From positions 1 to 64,000 of the forward strand of contig JAEZQY010000047.1 in the NCBI GenBank assembly GCA_023441055.1: a stretch of 64,000 nt of DNA, given 5' to 3'. The DNA comes from Bacillota bacterium (GTDB taxonomy: Bacteria > Bacillota > Bacilli > Paenibacillales > UBA4045). Positions 15,807-25,036 of the stretch are shown piece by piece; the stretch's first letter is position 1, and the number at the start of each line of letters is the position of its first letter. Under the pieces are notes generated by a model. That model was not told the origin of the DNA. It worked only from the letters and a program-made list of their open reading frames with translations, and did not search any database. A program made the translations under genes and the position numbers.

Positions 15807-16940
15807 TCAGAAGCCTCGGTCATCCCCATTAAGCCCATATTGAACAAAGAATTGCTCCCGATAATCGCTTAATCGATCATCCCGAATAGCTTGTCTAATC
15901 TCATGCATCAGGTTCAATAAGAAGTGCAGATTATGAATGGTCGTAAGGCGAAGTCCAAACGTCTCATCTGCCTTCAGCAGATGACGGATATAAGCTCTGC
16001 TGTAGTTATTACAGGTATAACAACTGCAATTCGCATCCAGCGGCCCATAGTCACGCTGATACTGAGCATTCTTGACCACCACTCGTCCCGAGCTTGTCAT
16101 TACAGTGCCGTTACGGGCTATCCGAGTGGGGAGCACGCAATCGAACATATCAATTCCTCTGATTGAGCCATCAAGCAACGCATCGGGTGAACCAACGCCC
16201 ATGAGGTATCTGGGCTTATGCTTGGGCAGTAGAGGAACCGTGTTCTCCAACACATCGTACATGATCGGCTTCGGTTCTCCGACACTTAATCCTCCAATAG
16301 CATACCCCGGGAAATCCATGGAAGTCAACTGTTCCGCGCTCTGTTTACGCAGCTCTGCATACATGCCGCCCTGCACAATTCCGAACAGTGCTTGATCCTG
16401 TGGGCGCGCATGCGCGGCTACGCAACGTTCGGCCCATCTGGTAGTGCGCTCCAGCGACTGCTTGCAGTAATCATAATCCGCTGGATAGGGCGGACATTCG
16501 TCGAATGCCATGATGATATCTGCGCCTAGCGCATTCTGAATCTCGATCGATTTCTCCGGAGAGATGAACAATCGATCCCCGTTGAGATGCGAGCGGAACT
16601 CTACCCCTTCCTCGGTAATCTTGCGATTCTCGGCAAGACTGAACACCTGGAAGCCGCCGCTGTCCGTCAGGATTGGTCGATCCCAGTTCATGAAGCGATG
16701 CAAGCCGCCTGCCTCCCGTACGATATCCGGCCCGGGCCGCAGGAATAGATGATACGTGTTGCTCAGAATAATATGCGCATCCATCGTCTTCAGTTCTTCG
16801 GGACTCATCGTCTTCACGGTAGCCTGTGTGCCGACTGGCATGAAGGCAGGCGTATCGATTACGCCATGGGGAGTATGTACGCGGCCCAGCCTGGCACCGG
16901 TCTGCTTACATTCCTTGATCAACTCGTAGGTAACAGCCAT
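15807..16940 (-). CDS. tgt: tRNA-guanine transglycosylase (queuosine synthesis)
   Basis: 377-aa enzyme that exchanges G34 of tRNAs with GUN anticodons for the queuosine precursor preQ1. It shows the substrate-binding segment SGGFQVFSL (about 93-101), the nucleophile region DCVLPTRIARNGT, the GYAIGGLSVGE segment and a CxCxxC...H zinc site (CSCYTC and HNLH near 307-337). It works after QueA in reverse order: Tgt inserts preQ1, QueA adds the cyclopentene precursor. Located 64 bp after queA. Confidence 0.97.
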   Translation of the reverse strand: MAVTYELIKECKQTGARLGRVHTPHGVIDTPAFMPVGTQATVKTMSPEELKTMDAHIILSNTYHLFLRPGPDIVREAGGLHRFMNWDRPILTDSGGFQVFSLAENRKITEEGVEFRSHLNGDRLFISPEKSIEIQNALGADIIMAFDECPPYPADYDYCKQSLERTTRWAERCVAAHARPQDQALFGIVQGGMYAELRKQSAEQLTSMDFPGYAIGGLSVGEPKPIMYDVLENTVPLLPKHKPRYLMGVGSPDALLDGSIRGIDMFDCVLPTRIARNGTVMTSSGRVVVKNAQYQRDYGPLDANCSCYTCNNYSRAYIRHLLKADETFGLRLTTIHNLHFLLNLMHEIRQAIRDDRLSDYREQFFVQYGLNGDDRGF

Positions 16941-17004
16941 AGTTCCTAGCTTCCTCTCTTCTCATCGTTATGCTGAACTTCATTCCTCAGTGATGTCTCT
17001 ATGC

Positions 17005-18072
17005 TCAGGCGTCGAATTCGGGTTCATCCGCGATCAGCATCGCGTCGCCGAAGCTGAAGAACCGGTAACGCTGTTCAATTGCAGCGTGATACGCTCTCAT
17101 CACATGTTCACGTCCCGCAAGCGCGCTTACTAGCATCATCAAGGTGGACTTGGGCAGATGAAAGTTCGTGAGCAGTGCGTCCACCACTCGGAACGTATAG
17201 CCAGGATAGATGAAGATTTCCGTCCAGCCGGACGCAGCTTGCAGCACACCGTCATCTCGCAATGCAGCGACAGCTTCCAATGTTCTGCAAGAGGTTGTGC
17301 CAACCGCAATTACCCGTCCACCCTCGCGCTTCGTCCTATTAATCAATTGCGCATTCTCTTCGCTCAATTCATAATATTCCGCATGCATCTGGTGCTCCTC
17401 CACCCGATCAGCTGATACAGGTCTGAAGGTCCCAAGTCCGACATGGAGTGTCACATAGGCGATATTGATGCCCTGCTGCTGCAGCTGACTCAGTAGATCC
17501 GTTGTAAAGTGAAGTCCAGCCGTGGGTGCCGCGGCTGATCCATCATGCTGGGCGTATACCGTCTGATAGCGCTCCCGATCGTCAAGCTGATGCTTAATAT
17601 AGGGTGGCAGCGGCATCTGCCCCAATCGATCCAGAATTTCATTGAAGATGCCTTTATATTCGAATCGAAGCGCGCGCTCACCCATCTCTCCCTCACGCTC
17701 AACGTAAGCGGTCAATTGGGCTTCGGATGGCGACTCACCGCCGAAGAGCAGCACAGCGCCAGCGTGTATCTTCTTGCCAGGCCGAACCAGCGCCTCCCAC
17801 CGGTCTTCTCCCAGTGACTTTAACAGCAATACCTCAACCTTGGCGCCTGTTCCTTGCTTAAGCCCGAATAATCGAGCAGGGATGACTCTCGTATTATTAA
17901 GTACGAGCGTATCTCCTGGCTCGAGCAGGTCCACGATATCATGGAAGGTCCTATGCGCGATCGCGCCGGTGGAACGATTCAGAGTCAACAGCCTGGATGC
18001 TGTGCGATCCGCAAGCGGAGTCTGGGCAATCAGCTCCTCCGGCAGCTCAAAATCAAATTGTTCTACATGCAT
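17005..18072 (-). CDS. queA: S-adenosylmethionine:tRNA ribosyltransferase-isomerase
   Basis: 355-aa enzyme that transfers the ribose of SAM to preQ1 in tRNA, forming epoxyqueuosine. The start is placed at the ATG encoding MHVEQFDFELPEELIAQ, the standard family N terminus; the longest frame adds 63 residues that are a shadow of the upstream SpoIID-like gene. Typical motifs: NNTRVIPARL, PTAGLHFT and FHLPKSTLMMLVSA. SD is weak and the gene begins ten bases after the upstream stop, so translation may depend on coupling. Confidence 0.95.
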   Translation of the reverse strand: MHVEQFDFELPEELIAQTPLADRTASRLLTLNRSTGAIAHRTFHDIVDLLEPGDTLVLNNTRVIPARLFGLKQGTGAKVEVLLLKSLGEDRWEALVRPGKKIHAGAVLLFGGESPSEAQLTAYVEREGEMGERALRFEYKGIFNEILDRLGQMPLPPYIKHQLDDRERYQTVYAQHDGSAAAPTAGLHFTTDLLSQLQQQGINIAYVTLHVGLGTFRPVSADRVEEHQMHAEYYELSEENAQLINRTKREGGRVIAVGTTSCRTLEAVAALRDDGVLQAASGWTEIFIYPGYTFRVVDALLTNFHLPKSTLMMLVSALAGREHVMRAYHAAIEQRYRFFSFGDAMLIADEPEFDA

Positions 18073-18082
18073 AATGCTAGTC

Positions 18083-20170
18083 TCATTCCTTCGTGATTTG
18101 AACACCATCATAATAGTATTGTACGATTTGGCGATAGTCATACCCTTGCTCCGCCAGCGCCTTAGCCCCGTATTGCGATAGTCCAACGCCATGCCCGAAG
18201 CCTCTGCCAATGAACCGGAACGAAGGCGAAGCAGTCGCAGCGCGAATATCCCCAGCACCATTCATGATATAAAATTCCGGCATAGACAGTGTCTTCACTT
18301 CATCCTTAGCCTGCAGCTTCATTGCAGCGCTTGTCGATTGGTACGCCTGCGTACGACCGCCTGCTGCAAGTACCGTGTACGCACTTGATTGCTCAATATC
18401 GAACAGTGTGCTGGGCAGACCGCCGAGCGCGCTCCTGAATGTATCCGCATTCGGCAGTTTAAGCTCAGTTCCATTCGCTGTTACGCCTGTTACACGCCCC
18501 GAGGGACCGCGTGAGGATACTTCTAGTGACTGTAGACTGCCAGGAATGGACACAGAAGAACGAGCATTGATGGTCGAAGTTAACTCAGCCGCGGTATAGG
18601 GGCCGCGCATCCAGCTGTATGCATTAGACTCTATCGTCTGTCCGATCCAGACGAACCGCTCCCCAGCGGAAGCTTGGCGAATAGCCGCATTGGCAGTGTT
18701 ATCCACATACGGAGCTCTTCTGATATTAATATTCTCGCCTTGGACCAGCACATATGGAAGTCCAGCCGCATTCTTCTCCGAGGATAGCGTGGCGTAATCC
18801 GAGCTCATATAGGCTGATGTGCCATCAGGCAGCATCATACGATACCAGATTGGCTTGCCTGCTTCGGCGACCTCATCCGGACTTACAACGCTCTTCACAT
18901 AAGCGACCGGTGTCGTCCAGGCTTCCATAACCGTTGCCGATTGCCCGCCTGTATTGGAAGAATAGTATGGCAATATGAGCCCCTCACTGTTCACGATCAC
19001 TTCAGATCGTGTCGCATCCACGGCCTCGTTCGCCAACGGGAATTCTGCCCCGCGTCCCTTATAAGCCTGATCGAATGTTGTATCGGAGATATGCGCTATG
19101 CCATACTTTATCCCCTGTTTCAAAGCATAGGTGCGGGCGGCTACCGCTTGCGCCTTAAGCGCTTCGATCGGCCAGGCGTCGCCTAGCTCTGAGCCGACTA
19201 CACTGTACAGATACTGCTCGAACGGCAGCTCATTAATAACCGCTAGCCTCCCATTATAGGCCGCTAGCTCGATCTCACCACGGTAGGTCCGGCCGAATCG
19301 CTCGGACACTTGAATTGGCCCTTCAGCCGAGCTGACGCGGACATGCTGGTTCGCCTGATTAAATTGATAATGGAGGCGGTCAGCAGCCCCGGACGCCGAT
19401 AATGATGCATCTGTTCGCACAATAAGATAAGGCAGCTCCGCAGCGACATTGCTCAGCGAGATCCCTGGCACAGCAGCGGCAGCCTCTGACTTCGTCTTCT
19501 CCAGCTCAGCGACGCTTGCGTCCTCGCCAATCCATACCGAGTAGACGATGTTCCCTGCATCATTCGGATGCACGCTTACCACCGCATGTACGCCGGATTG
19601 CGCCAAGGCGATCTGCCGGTTTAGGGCCTCCTCTTGCGTAGCGAATATGCCAGCACTCGCATAGTGAGGACCGGTTAGCTCCGGTGCTGCCGAGCCGATC
19701 AGCGTCGCAGGAACTAACGCGCGAGCCGAAGCAGCCGCTTCCGCCGTTCGATAGCCGCCCAATCGAACCTCATAGTTGGATTGCCCCTGGCCTGGCAGCA
19801 TGTAGAACTCTGCTTGCCCAAGCGAGGCAACTTGTTGATAAGCGAGCAATGCCGCTGTATAGTCTGTTGTCTCTATCACCTTCACCGCATATTGGTTCAT
19901 GGAGAAGCGCACAGGCTTCCCGGCAGGCGCGGTGATCCAATTTACAATACCGTCGGGCTTACGCTGACCGATCGTCATTACGTCGGCGCTGGATAAGGTC
20001 ACCGCCGGAACCGTACCCCGGCTGTCGATAAACAGGGTTACGCGAATTTGGTCCAGACCAGCAACGCCAGTGGCATATACCGGCAAGCGATACACCGGTA
20101 CCAGCATAGTCAATACGAGGCCAATTGCCAGCAGTATCATTAGATTTCGTCTGCGACTAGGTGTTCTCAT
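18083..20170 (-). CDS. SpoIID/LytB domain protein with SPOR-like repeats
   Basis: 695-aa exported protein. Residues 9-35 are a signal peptide or anchor. SPOR-like modules follow (for example AEFYMLPGQGQSNYEVRLGGY-type segment near 130 and ASAGIFATQEEALNRQ near 170). The SpoIID/LytB domain (about 285-450) contains ELGDAWPIEALKAQAVAARTYAL and SSNTGGQSA, and the C terminus ends with FRFIGRGFGHGVGLSQYGA, the hallmark of the family. SpoIID is a lytic transglycosylase in engulfment; LytB proteins modify amidase activity. Which role applies is not clear, as the SPOR modules and length exceed SpoIID (about 340 aa). It is inserted between ruvB and queA. Confidence 0.88.
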   Translation of the reverse strand: MRTPSRRRNLMILLAIGLVLTMLVPVYRLPVYATGVAGLDQIRVTLFIDSRGTVPAVTLSSADVMTIGQRKPDGIVNWITAPAGKPVRFSMNQYAVKVIETTDYTAALLAYQQVASLGQAEFYMLPGQGQSNYEVRLGGYRTAEAAASARALVPATLIGSAAPELTGPHYASAGIFATQEEALNRQIALAQSGVHAVVSVHPNDAGNIVYSVWIGEDASVAELEKTKSEAAAAVPGISLSNVAAELPYLIVRTDASLSASGAADRLHYQFNQANQHVRVSSAEGPIQVSERFGRTYRGEIELAAYNGRLAVINELPFEQYLYSVVGSELGDAWPIEALKAQAVAARTYALKQGIKYGIAHISDTTFDQAYKGRGAEFPLANEAVDATRSEVIVNSEGLILPYYSSNTGGQSATVMEAWTTPVAYVKSVVSPDEVAEAGKPIWYRMMLPDGTSAYMSSDYATLSSEKNAAGLPYVLVQGENINIRRAPYVDNTANAAIRQASAGERFVWIGQTIESNAYSWMRGPYTAAELTSTINARSSVSIPGSLQSLEVSSRGPSGRVTGVTANGTELKLPNADTFRSALGGLPSTLFDIEQSSAYTVLAAGGRTQAYQSTSAAMKLQAKDEVKTLSMPEFYIMNGAGDIRAATASPSFRFIGRGFGHGVGLSQYGAKALAEQGYDYRQIVQYYYDGVQITKE

Positions 20171-20266
20171 CCTCTAATTATCCTCCTGGAATTAAGCGAT
20201 TATGAAGATTGCTAACACCAAATTAGACTCCATTCGACAGTAAAAGTTGCAGGACTCTGACGGGGA

Positions 20267-21271
20267 TTAGTCCGATTCTGGCGCAGCGATGCCCAGATGG
20301 CTATACGCTTGACGCGTAGCCATACGACCTCGCGGCGTGCGCTGTAGAAAGCCGATCTGCAGCAGATAAGGCTCGTACACATCCTCGATCGTCTGACTCT
20401 CCTCGCCAATCGTCGCCGCGAGCGTATCCAGACCCACAGGTCCTCCGCGGAATGTGACGATAATCGCGCGAAGCAGCTTGTGATCAATCGCATCTAGACC
20501 CAGCTCATCCACTTGAATACGGCTCAGCGACTCCTTAGCAAGCTGAGGAGTGATGACTCCGTCGCCTCGCACCTGCGCGAAGTCGCGCACACGCTTCAGC
20601 AATCGGTTTGCGATGCGCGGCGTCCCGCGAGAGCGTGAACCTAGCTCATGCGCAGAATCGCCGGTCATGCTGACCTGCAGAATCTCAGCGGCTCGGCTGA
20701 CGATGAACGCCAGCTCATCCACCGTATAGTACTCCAAGCGGCTTACCACGCCGAAGCGGTCACGCAGCGGTGCCGATAGCAGTCCAGCACGGGTCGTCGC
20801 TCCAATCAGCGTGAACTTCGGCAGGTCCAGGCGCACGGATCGAGCGCTAGGCCCCTTGCCGATTATAATATCGAGCACGAAGTCCTCCATCGCCGGATAC
20901 AGCACCTCTTCCACGGTACGATGCAGTCGATGAATCTCGTCGATGAAGAGCACATCGCCTTCCTGCAGATTCGTCAGAATTGCAGCCAGATCGCCCGGTC
21001 GCTCTATAGCAGGTCCTGATGTCGTGCGTATGTTCACGCCGAGTTCATTGGCGATAATATTCGACAGCGTCGTCTTGCCGAGCCCTGGCGGTCCGTACAG
21101 CAGCACATGGTCCAACGCTTCATGCCGCTGCTTGGCTGCCTCGATATAGATCTTGAGGTTATCCTTCACTTGCGATTGACCGATATATTCGGCTAGATAC
21201 CGCGGACGCAGGCTGTATTCCACAGCCTCATCCTCCATCATGAAGGTAGCCGAGACCATTCTCTCGTCCAT
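20267..21271 (-). CDS. ruvB: Holliday junction branch migration helicase RuvB
   Basis: 334-aa AAA+ motor of the RuvAB branch-migration complex. Walker A GPPGLGKTTL (about 60-69), Walker B LFIDEIHRL, sensor 1 TLIGATTRAG and arginine-finger region PLRDRFG are all present, with a C-terminal winged helix. Follows ruvA by 25 bp in the same unit. Confidence 0.98.
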   Translation of the reverse strand: MDERMVSATFMMEDEAVEYSLRPRYLAEYIGQSQVKDNLKIYIEAAKQRHEALDHVLLYGPPGLGKTTLSNIIANELGVNIRTTSGPAIERPGDLAAILTNLQEGDVLFIDEIHRLHRTVEEVLYPAMEDFVLDIIIGKGPSARSVRLDLPKFTLIGATTRAGLLSAPLRDRFGVVSRLEYYTVDELAFIVSRAAEILQVSMTGDSAHELGSRSRGTPRIANRLLKRVRDFAQVRGDGVITPQLAKESLSRIQVDELGLDAIDHKLLRAIIVTFRGGPVGLDTLAATIGEESQTIEDVYEPYLLQIGFLQRTPRGRMATRQAYSHLGIAAPESD

Positions 21272-21296
21272 CGCTCACACCTCCTATTCGATTCGA

Positions 21297-21929
21297 TTAC
21301 CCCTTATACAGCTGTTGCAGCGCCAGCTTCATAATGACATCTTCACTGTCATCCGACTTCGTTGCCGCCTTGACAGCCGGCCACACCCGCGTGATCTCCG
21401 CTTCCGTGAAGCCGAGCGCCGTGAGTCCCTCTCTGGCGGAGCGCAGCGCTTGCGTAGAAGCGCTCGATGCCGCATCAGCCTCGCCGGATAAGCCGTGGGA
21501 ATGCTCATGATTCCCGAGTTCATCGCCGCTTAGCACCAGTTTATCCTTAAGATCCAGAATCATCCGCTGAGCCGTCTTCTTGCCTATACCGGGCAGTCGA
21601 GTCAGATACGCCAGATCTTCATGATGAATCGCTGTAATGAGTGCGCTCGGTGTTCCACCGGATAAGATGCCCAGCGCCACGCGCGGGCCAATGCCGGATA
21701 CATCCAGCAGACGGCGGAACAGTCGCTGCTCCTCCCGGTCTGCGAATCCGTATAGCAGCGTCGCATCATCGCGCACATGATGATGAATATAGACGACCTT
21801 CTCCTCGTCGATCCCGCGCTGGAACGCATAGGGGTTCGAACAGAATACACGATAGCCGATCCCTTGCACCTCTATCACGATATAGTCTGTCTCCAGATGG
21901 ACGACCTGACCTCTTAGATAGTCGATCAT
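21297..21929 (-). CDS. ruvA: Holliday junction branch migration protein RuvA
   Basis: 210-aa junction-binding subunit. OB-fold at the N terminus (MIDYLRGQVVHLE), then helix-hairpin-helix motifs VSGIGPRVALGILSG and LPGIGKKTAQRMILDLKDKL, and domain III at the C terminus (EGLTALGFTEAEI) that contacts RuvB. Its ATG overlaps the ruvC stop by 4 bp, so translation is coupled. Confidence 0.98.
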   Translation of the reverse strand: MIDYLRGQVVHLETDYIVIEVQGIGYRVFCSNPYAFQRGIDEEKVVYIHHHVRDDATLLYGFADREEQRLFRRLLDVSGIGPRVALGILSGGTPSALITAIHHEDLAYLTRLPGIGKKTAQRMILDLKDKLVLSGDELGNHEHSHGLSGEADAASSASTQALRSAREGLTALGFTEAEITRVWPAVKAATKSDDSEDVIMKLALQQLYKG

Positions 21930-22429
21930 AACCGCATGCTCTCCTTGACTTTATCATTTAGGGTGTAGGTATGCGCATGACAGATGGCGACGGCCAATGC
22001 GTCCGCCACGTCGTCTGGCTTAGGCGCAGCCTTCAGATTCAGGAACATACGCACCATCTCCTGAACCTGCTTCTTCTCCGCCTTACCATAGCCGACAACC
22101 GCTTGCTTCACTTGCAGGGGTGTATACTCACCCACAATCAAGCCCTTCTGCACTGCTGCCAGCAGAATGACGCCGCGCGCCTGACTGACCTCGAATGCCG
22201 TTGTCACATTCCGATTGAAGAACAGCTTCTCGACCGCCATTTGTTCTGGTTGATATTGATCTATTAATCCCATTACAGCGTCATAGATCATCTGCAGGCG
22301 AATGCCGCTGTCTGTATGCGCCGGCGTCTCGATGCAGCCATACTGCACTGGCTTCACTTTGCCGTTCACACGTTCCACGATACCGAAGCCCACTAGGGCA
22401 ATTCCTGGGTCAATCCCGATAATCCGCAT
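21926..22429 (-). CDS. ruvC: Holliday junction resolvase RuvC
   Basis: 167-aa RNase H-fold endonuclease that cuts Holliday junctions. GIDPGIALVGFG (catalytic Asp7), EKLFFNRN (Glu about 67) and the C-terminal DDVADALAVAICH supply the acidic residues. The start is the ATG after GGAGGAGGACATTC, 21 codons inside the longest frame. B. subtilis lacks ruvC here, so a ruvC-ruvA-ruvB set distinguishes this lineage from Bacillus. Confidence 0.96.
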   Translation of the reverse strand: MRIIGIDPGIALVGFGIVERVNGKVKPVQYGCIETPAHTDSGIRLQMIYDAVMGLIDQYQPEQMAVEKLFFNRNVTTAFEVSQARGVILLAAVQKGLIVGEYTPLQVKQAVVGYGKAEKKQVQEMVRMFLNLKAAPKPDDVADALAVAICHAHTYTLNDKVKESMRL

Positions 22430-22490
22430 GAATGTCCTCCTCCGATACGGCTTGCATCGCCCTATTAAGGCGAACATATGTATCGTTCTC

Positions 22491-22499
22491 ATTATAGCA
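22491..22499 (-). promoter_or_regulatory. Extended -10 promoter of the ruvCAB unit
   Basis: Minus strand TGCTATAAT (TGn plus perfect -10), about 60 bases before the ruvC start; no good -35 box. Confidence 0.5.
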
Positions 22500-22519
22500 G
22501 ATCAATCGGGAGGGAAGGC

Positions 22520-24409
22520 TTACTTTTTGAATCTCTTCAGCAATTTGTTATGAATAATCTGATCGGACAGCTTCAGGTCTGCATTCATCTCGGTGAATCC
22601 GGCTTCACAGGCTTTGATATCTATAGCAGTGCGGGTTGACGTGTCATAGCAGACACCATTGCTGAGAATCCCGTCATAATTGGATCGATAGAAGACGCGC
22701 CCATCCGTGAACGAGCCATTGCGGAAGATCACGAGCGGATTCTGTTTAGTAAGTAAGTTCTCGCCTAGATAAAACTTATCTTCCAGTGTAATCCCCAGCA
22801 GCTCCAGCACTGTCGGCGTAATGTCGATCATGCCTACCGCCTCGCTGTGTGTTCCCGGCCTCTCCGCGCCTGGAATATGCAGGAAGAGTGGAACCTCATG
22901 TCTGAACTCCAGCGACGTTAGTTCGTCGACGTGAAATCCGAGCAGCTCGCCATACTTCTCCTGCTGCCCCAACGCGCCGTCATGGTCACCATAGATCACG
23001 AGGATAGTGTTATCCCATAAGCCCTCGCTCTTCAAGCGGTCGACCAATTGCCCGACGGCATAATCCACATAATGCACCGCATGCAGATAGTCGCCCTCCA
23101 GTGTGCCATTGAGATCACCTACATCAAGCACCTTGTACTTCTGTGGAATATAGTTATAGGGATGATGACTGGACAGCGCTACTGCCATCGCATAGAACGG
23201 CTCCGGCTTAGCGAGCAGCGTATTCACCATCTGCTGCAGCAGCGATTCATCCCCCAGGCTGCCTGCTCCCCAGCCCACGCTCTCGCCCGGCTCGAAGTCC
23301 CCCAGACCATAGAAATAATCAAGCCCATACTGCTGATACATGATATGACGATTCCAGAATGTCTTCTCGAACACATGGAACGCGTACGACGAGTAGCCTT
23401 GCGCTTTGAGCACCTTAGGCAAGGAATCATAATCGCCGTCTGGATATTCCCGATATACCGCCCCGGTCTGGATCGGATACAAGGAATTATTCACAACGAA
23501 TTCGGCATCCACGGTCCGACCTTGTCCAACCTGATGATAGAAATTATCGTAATAAGCGATCTCATTAGCCAGTCTATTCAAGTTAGGCGTAATCTCCTTG
23601 CCGTTAATGGACTTGCCGATCATGAAGTTCTGGAACGCCTCTAACTGAATAATCATCACATTATTCCCGCTCTGCGAGCCGAACAGCGGGCTCTGACTCC
23701 GCCCTTCCCTACGCTCCTCCAATGCTGTGCGGACCAGCTCAATCTGCTCATCGGTCATGCGATTCTTATTCAGAATCCGATTGTTCACAAACTTGACCGT
23801 ATCCATATAATGAAATCCAAATAGGCCAGTCACATTATAAATCGAGGTGTTCCACCAATTGTTGATGAATAAGTTCTCACCGTACTTCGCTTTATAATTA
23901 TTGATAGGGAGGAGCATCAGACAGCAGCCTAGGGCGCAGGCCAGAACTCCCGCAACAATACGTACAGGCAGCTTGGAGCCTGACAGCGCAGTACGCTTCC
24001 TTAGCCAGATGAAGACAGGTACAGCCAGCAGCAAATCCAGAGCGAACATCAGGTCCTTCCAGGCAATCAGGCTCATCACACTGCCGCTGATTGCTCCTAC
24101 CTGTCCCGCTTGCATAATAACCGGAATCGTAATGAAGTCACTGAAGTAACGATAATACACGACATCTGCGAAAATAATAAAGCTGAGGAGCAAATTCAGT
24201 CCCCACAGAGTCCACAATCTCCCCCATCTGGGAAGAAGCAGTGCCCAGCATGACACAATCAGCACCGAACCGACTGTCACAAACACCAGCCGCATACTGC
24301 CAAATGCAAGTCCGGTATATTTTCCGAATAAGTATAATTTAAAGCTGACAGATAGGAAAAACCACATATAATCTGTGAATTGAAAAGGCCAGTATAATTT
24401 ACGCGCCAC
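22520..24409 (-). CDS. LtaS-type lipoteichoic acid synthase / phosphoglycerol transferase
   Basis: 629-aa polytopic membrane enzyme with an extracellular sulfatase-fold domain. Five membrane helices (about 15-180) precede the catalytic domain, which has LEAFQ (metal Glu about 257), the nucleophile loop GQGRTVDAEF (Thr299), HHPYN and YGDHDG. LtaS enzymes polymerise glycerol phosphate from phosphatidylglycerol onto a glycolipid. The longest frame starts at ATG 24415 with AAGGAG only one base away; the GTG at 24409 has ideal spacing and is preferred. Members of this family also include LTA primases and stress paralogues, so the exact role is open. It sits between ruvC and the bofC-like gene, where B. 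subtilis has none. Confidence 0.9.
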   Translation of the reverse strand: MARKLYWPFQFTDYMWFFLSVSFKLYLFGKYTGLAFGSMRLVFVTVGSVLIVSCWALLLPRWGRLWTLWGLNLLLSFIIFADVVYYRYFSDFITIPVIMQAGQVGAISGSVMSLIAWKDLMFALDLLLAVPVFIWLRKRTALSGSKLPVRIVAGVLACALGCCLMLLPINNYKAKYGENLFINNWWNTSIYNVTGLFGFHYMDTVKFVNNRILNKNRMTDEQIELVRTALEERREGRSQSPLFGSQSGNNVMIIQLEAFQNFMIGKSINGKEITPNLNRLANEIAYYDNFYHQVGQGRTVDAEFVVNNSLYPIQTGAVYREYPDGDYDSLPKVLKAQGYSSYAFHVFEKTFWNRHIMYQQYGLDYFYGLGDFEPGESVGWGAGSLGDESLLQQMVNTLLAKPEPFYAMAVALSSHHPYNYIPQKYKVLDVGDLNGTLEGDYLHAVHYVDYAVGQLVDRLKSEGLWDNTILVIYGDHDGALGQQEKYGELLGFHVDELTSLEFRHEVPLFLHIPGAERPGTHSEAVGMIDITPTVLELLGITLEDKFYLGENLLTKQNPLVIFRNGSFTDGRVFYRSNYDGILSNGVCYDTSTRTAIDIKACEAGFTEMNADLKLSDQIIHNKLLKRFKK

Positions 24410-24491
24410 AACCATTCTCCTTTTCCTTGCAATACCCTCTATATTGACGAATCAGACGTATAAAATCAAGTTTATCCAACCGATCAAACAG

Positions 24492-24519
24492 AAAAAAAGA
24501 CAGGCACAGTGCCTGTCCA
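24492..24519 (-). terminator. Intrinsic terminator after the bofC-like gene
   Basis: Minus strand GACAGGCAC/GTGCCTGTC stem with a single-base loop followed by seven T residues; 13 bases after the upstream stop codon. Confidence 0.85.
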
Positions 24520-24531
24520 CGTCCGGATTAC

Positions 24532-24954
24532 CTATTCCGTTGCCGCCGCTGCATCCAGCGCATAATTGCTGAAGGTGGACAGCACGCTGCTGTATTCTTC
24601 ATAGTCGGATACGGGAATGCCCGCTATTAGCTCGGCGATTCGCTCCTCTGGCATCGTGCGTCTTAAGTGGTCCATATCCATCTGAAAATACAACCTGACC
24701 GCCTTGCCGAAGCCGGGCTTCCCTTGATACAGCGTTAGCGTATGGGCGGAGTCGAGGCTGAAGTACGCCTCATCCAGCATCATCGCTACAGGAATATCAC
24801 CGCCCGGCGCCGCTGAAAACTCTTCGGACGGCGCGAGATTATTCATATAGATGAGCGTCAGCAGCGCTGCAACAACCAGCATGCTGGCCATCAGCCATGC
24901 GCGCCTGCGCTTCACTCTTCTCTTGAGTCGGTCTATGGCGCTTCTAAGACCCAT
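24532..24954 (-). CDS. bofC: BofC C-terminal domain-like protein
   Basis: 140-aa protein with one N-terminal membrane anchor (about 20-37) after a very basic start (RLKRRVKRRR), then an extracytoplasmic domain. Segment 72-125 (LTLYQGKPGFGKAVRLYFQMDMDHL...YEEYSSVLSTF) looks like the C-terminal domain of BofC, the forespore inhibitor of SpoIVB signalling in the sigma-K checkpoint. The BofC N-terminal domain seems missing or reduced (B. subtilis BofC is 170 aa). B. subtilis bofC is also beside the ruv genes, supporting the call. The SD is poor; a strong hairpin lies about 16 bases upstream of the start. Confidence 0.65.
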   Translation of the reverse strand: MGLRSAIDRLKRRVKRRRAWLMASMLVVAALLTLIYMNNLAPSEEFSAAPGGDIPVAMMLDEAYFSLDSAHTLTLYQGKPGFGKAVRLYFQMDMDHLRRTMPEERIAELIAGIPVSDYEEYSSVLSTFSNYALDAAAATE

Positions 24955-24970
24955 ATCAATCGCCTACTTT

Positions 24971-25000
24971 GGGGAATATAGTGGTATTCCTATATTCCCC
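24971..25000 (-). repeat. Perfect hairpin between safA and the bofC-like gene
   Basis: GGGGAATATAG and CTATATTCCCC form an 11-bp perfect stem with an 8-base loop. No T-run follows on the minus strand. A TATAAT at 25014-25019 (minus) lies just before it, so the hairpin may sit at the 5' end of the bofC-like mRNA and affect translation, or end the safA transcript. Confidence 0.55.
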
Positions 25001-25036
25001 AGTTCGGGCATAGATTATACAGCATCCGTGTTAGCG

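Noticed and set aside
23048..23644. 198-codon plus-strand frame opposite the LtaS-type gene
   Set aside because: Antisense to a clear sulfatase-fold enzyme; no SD.
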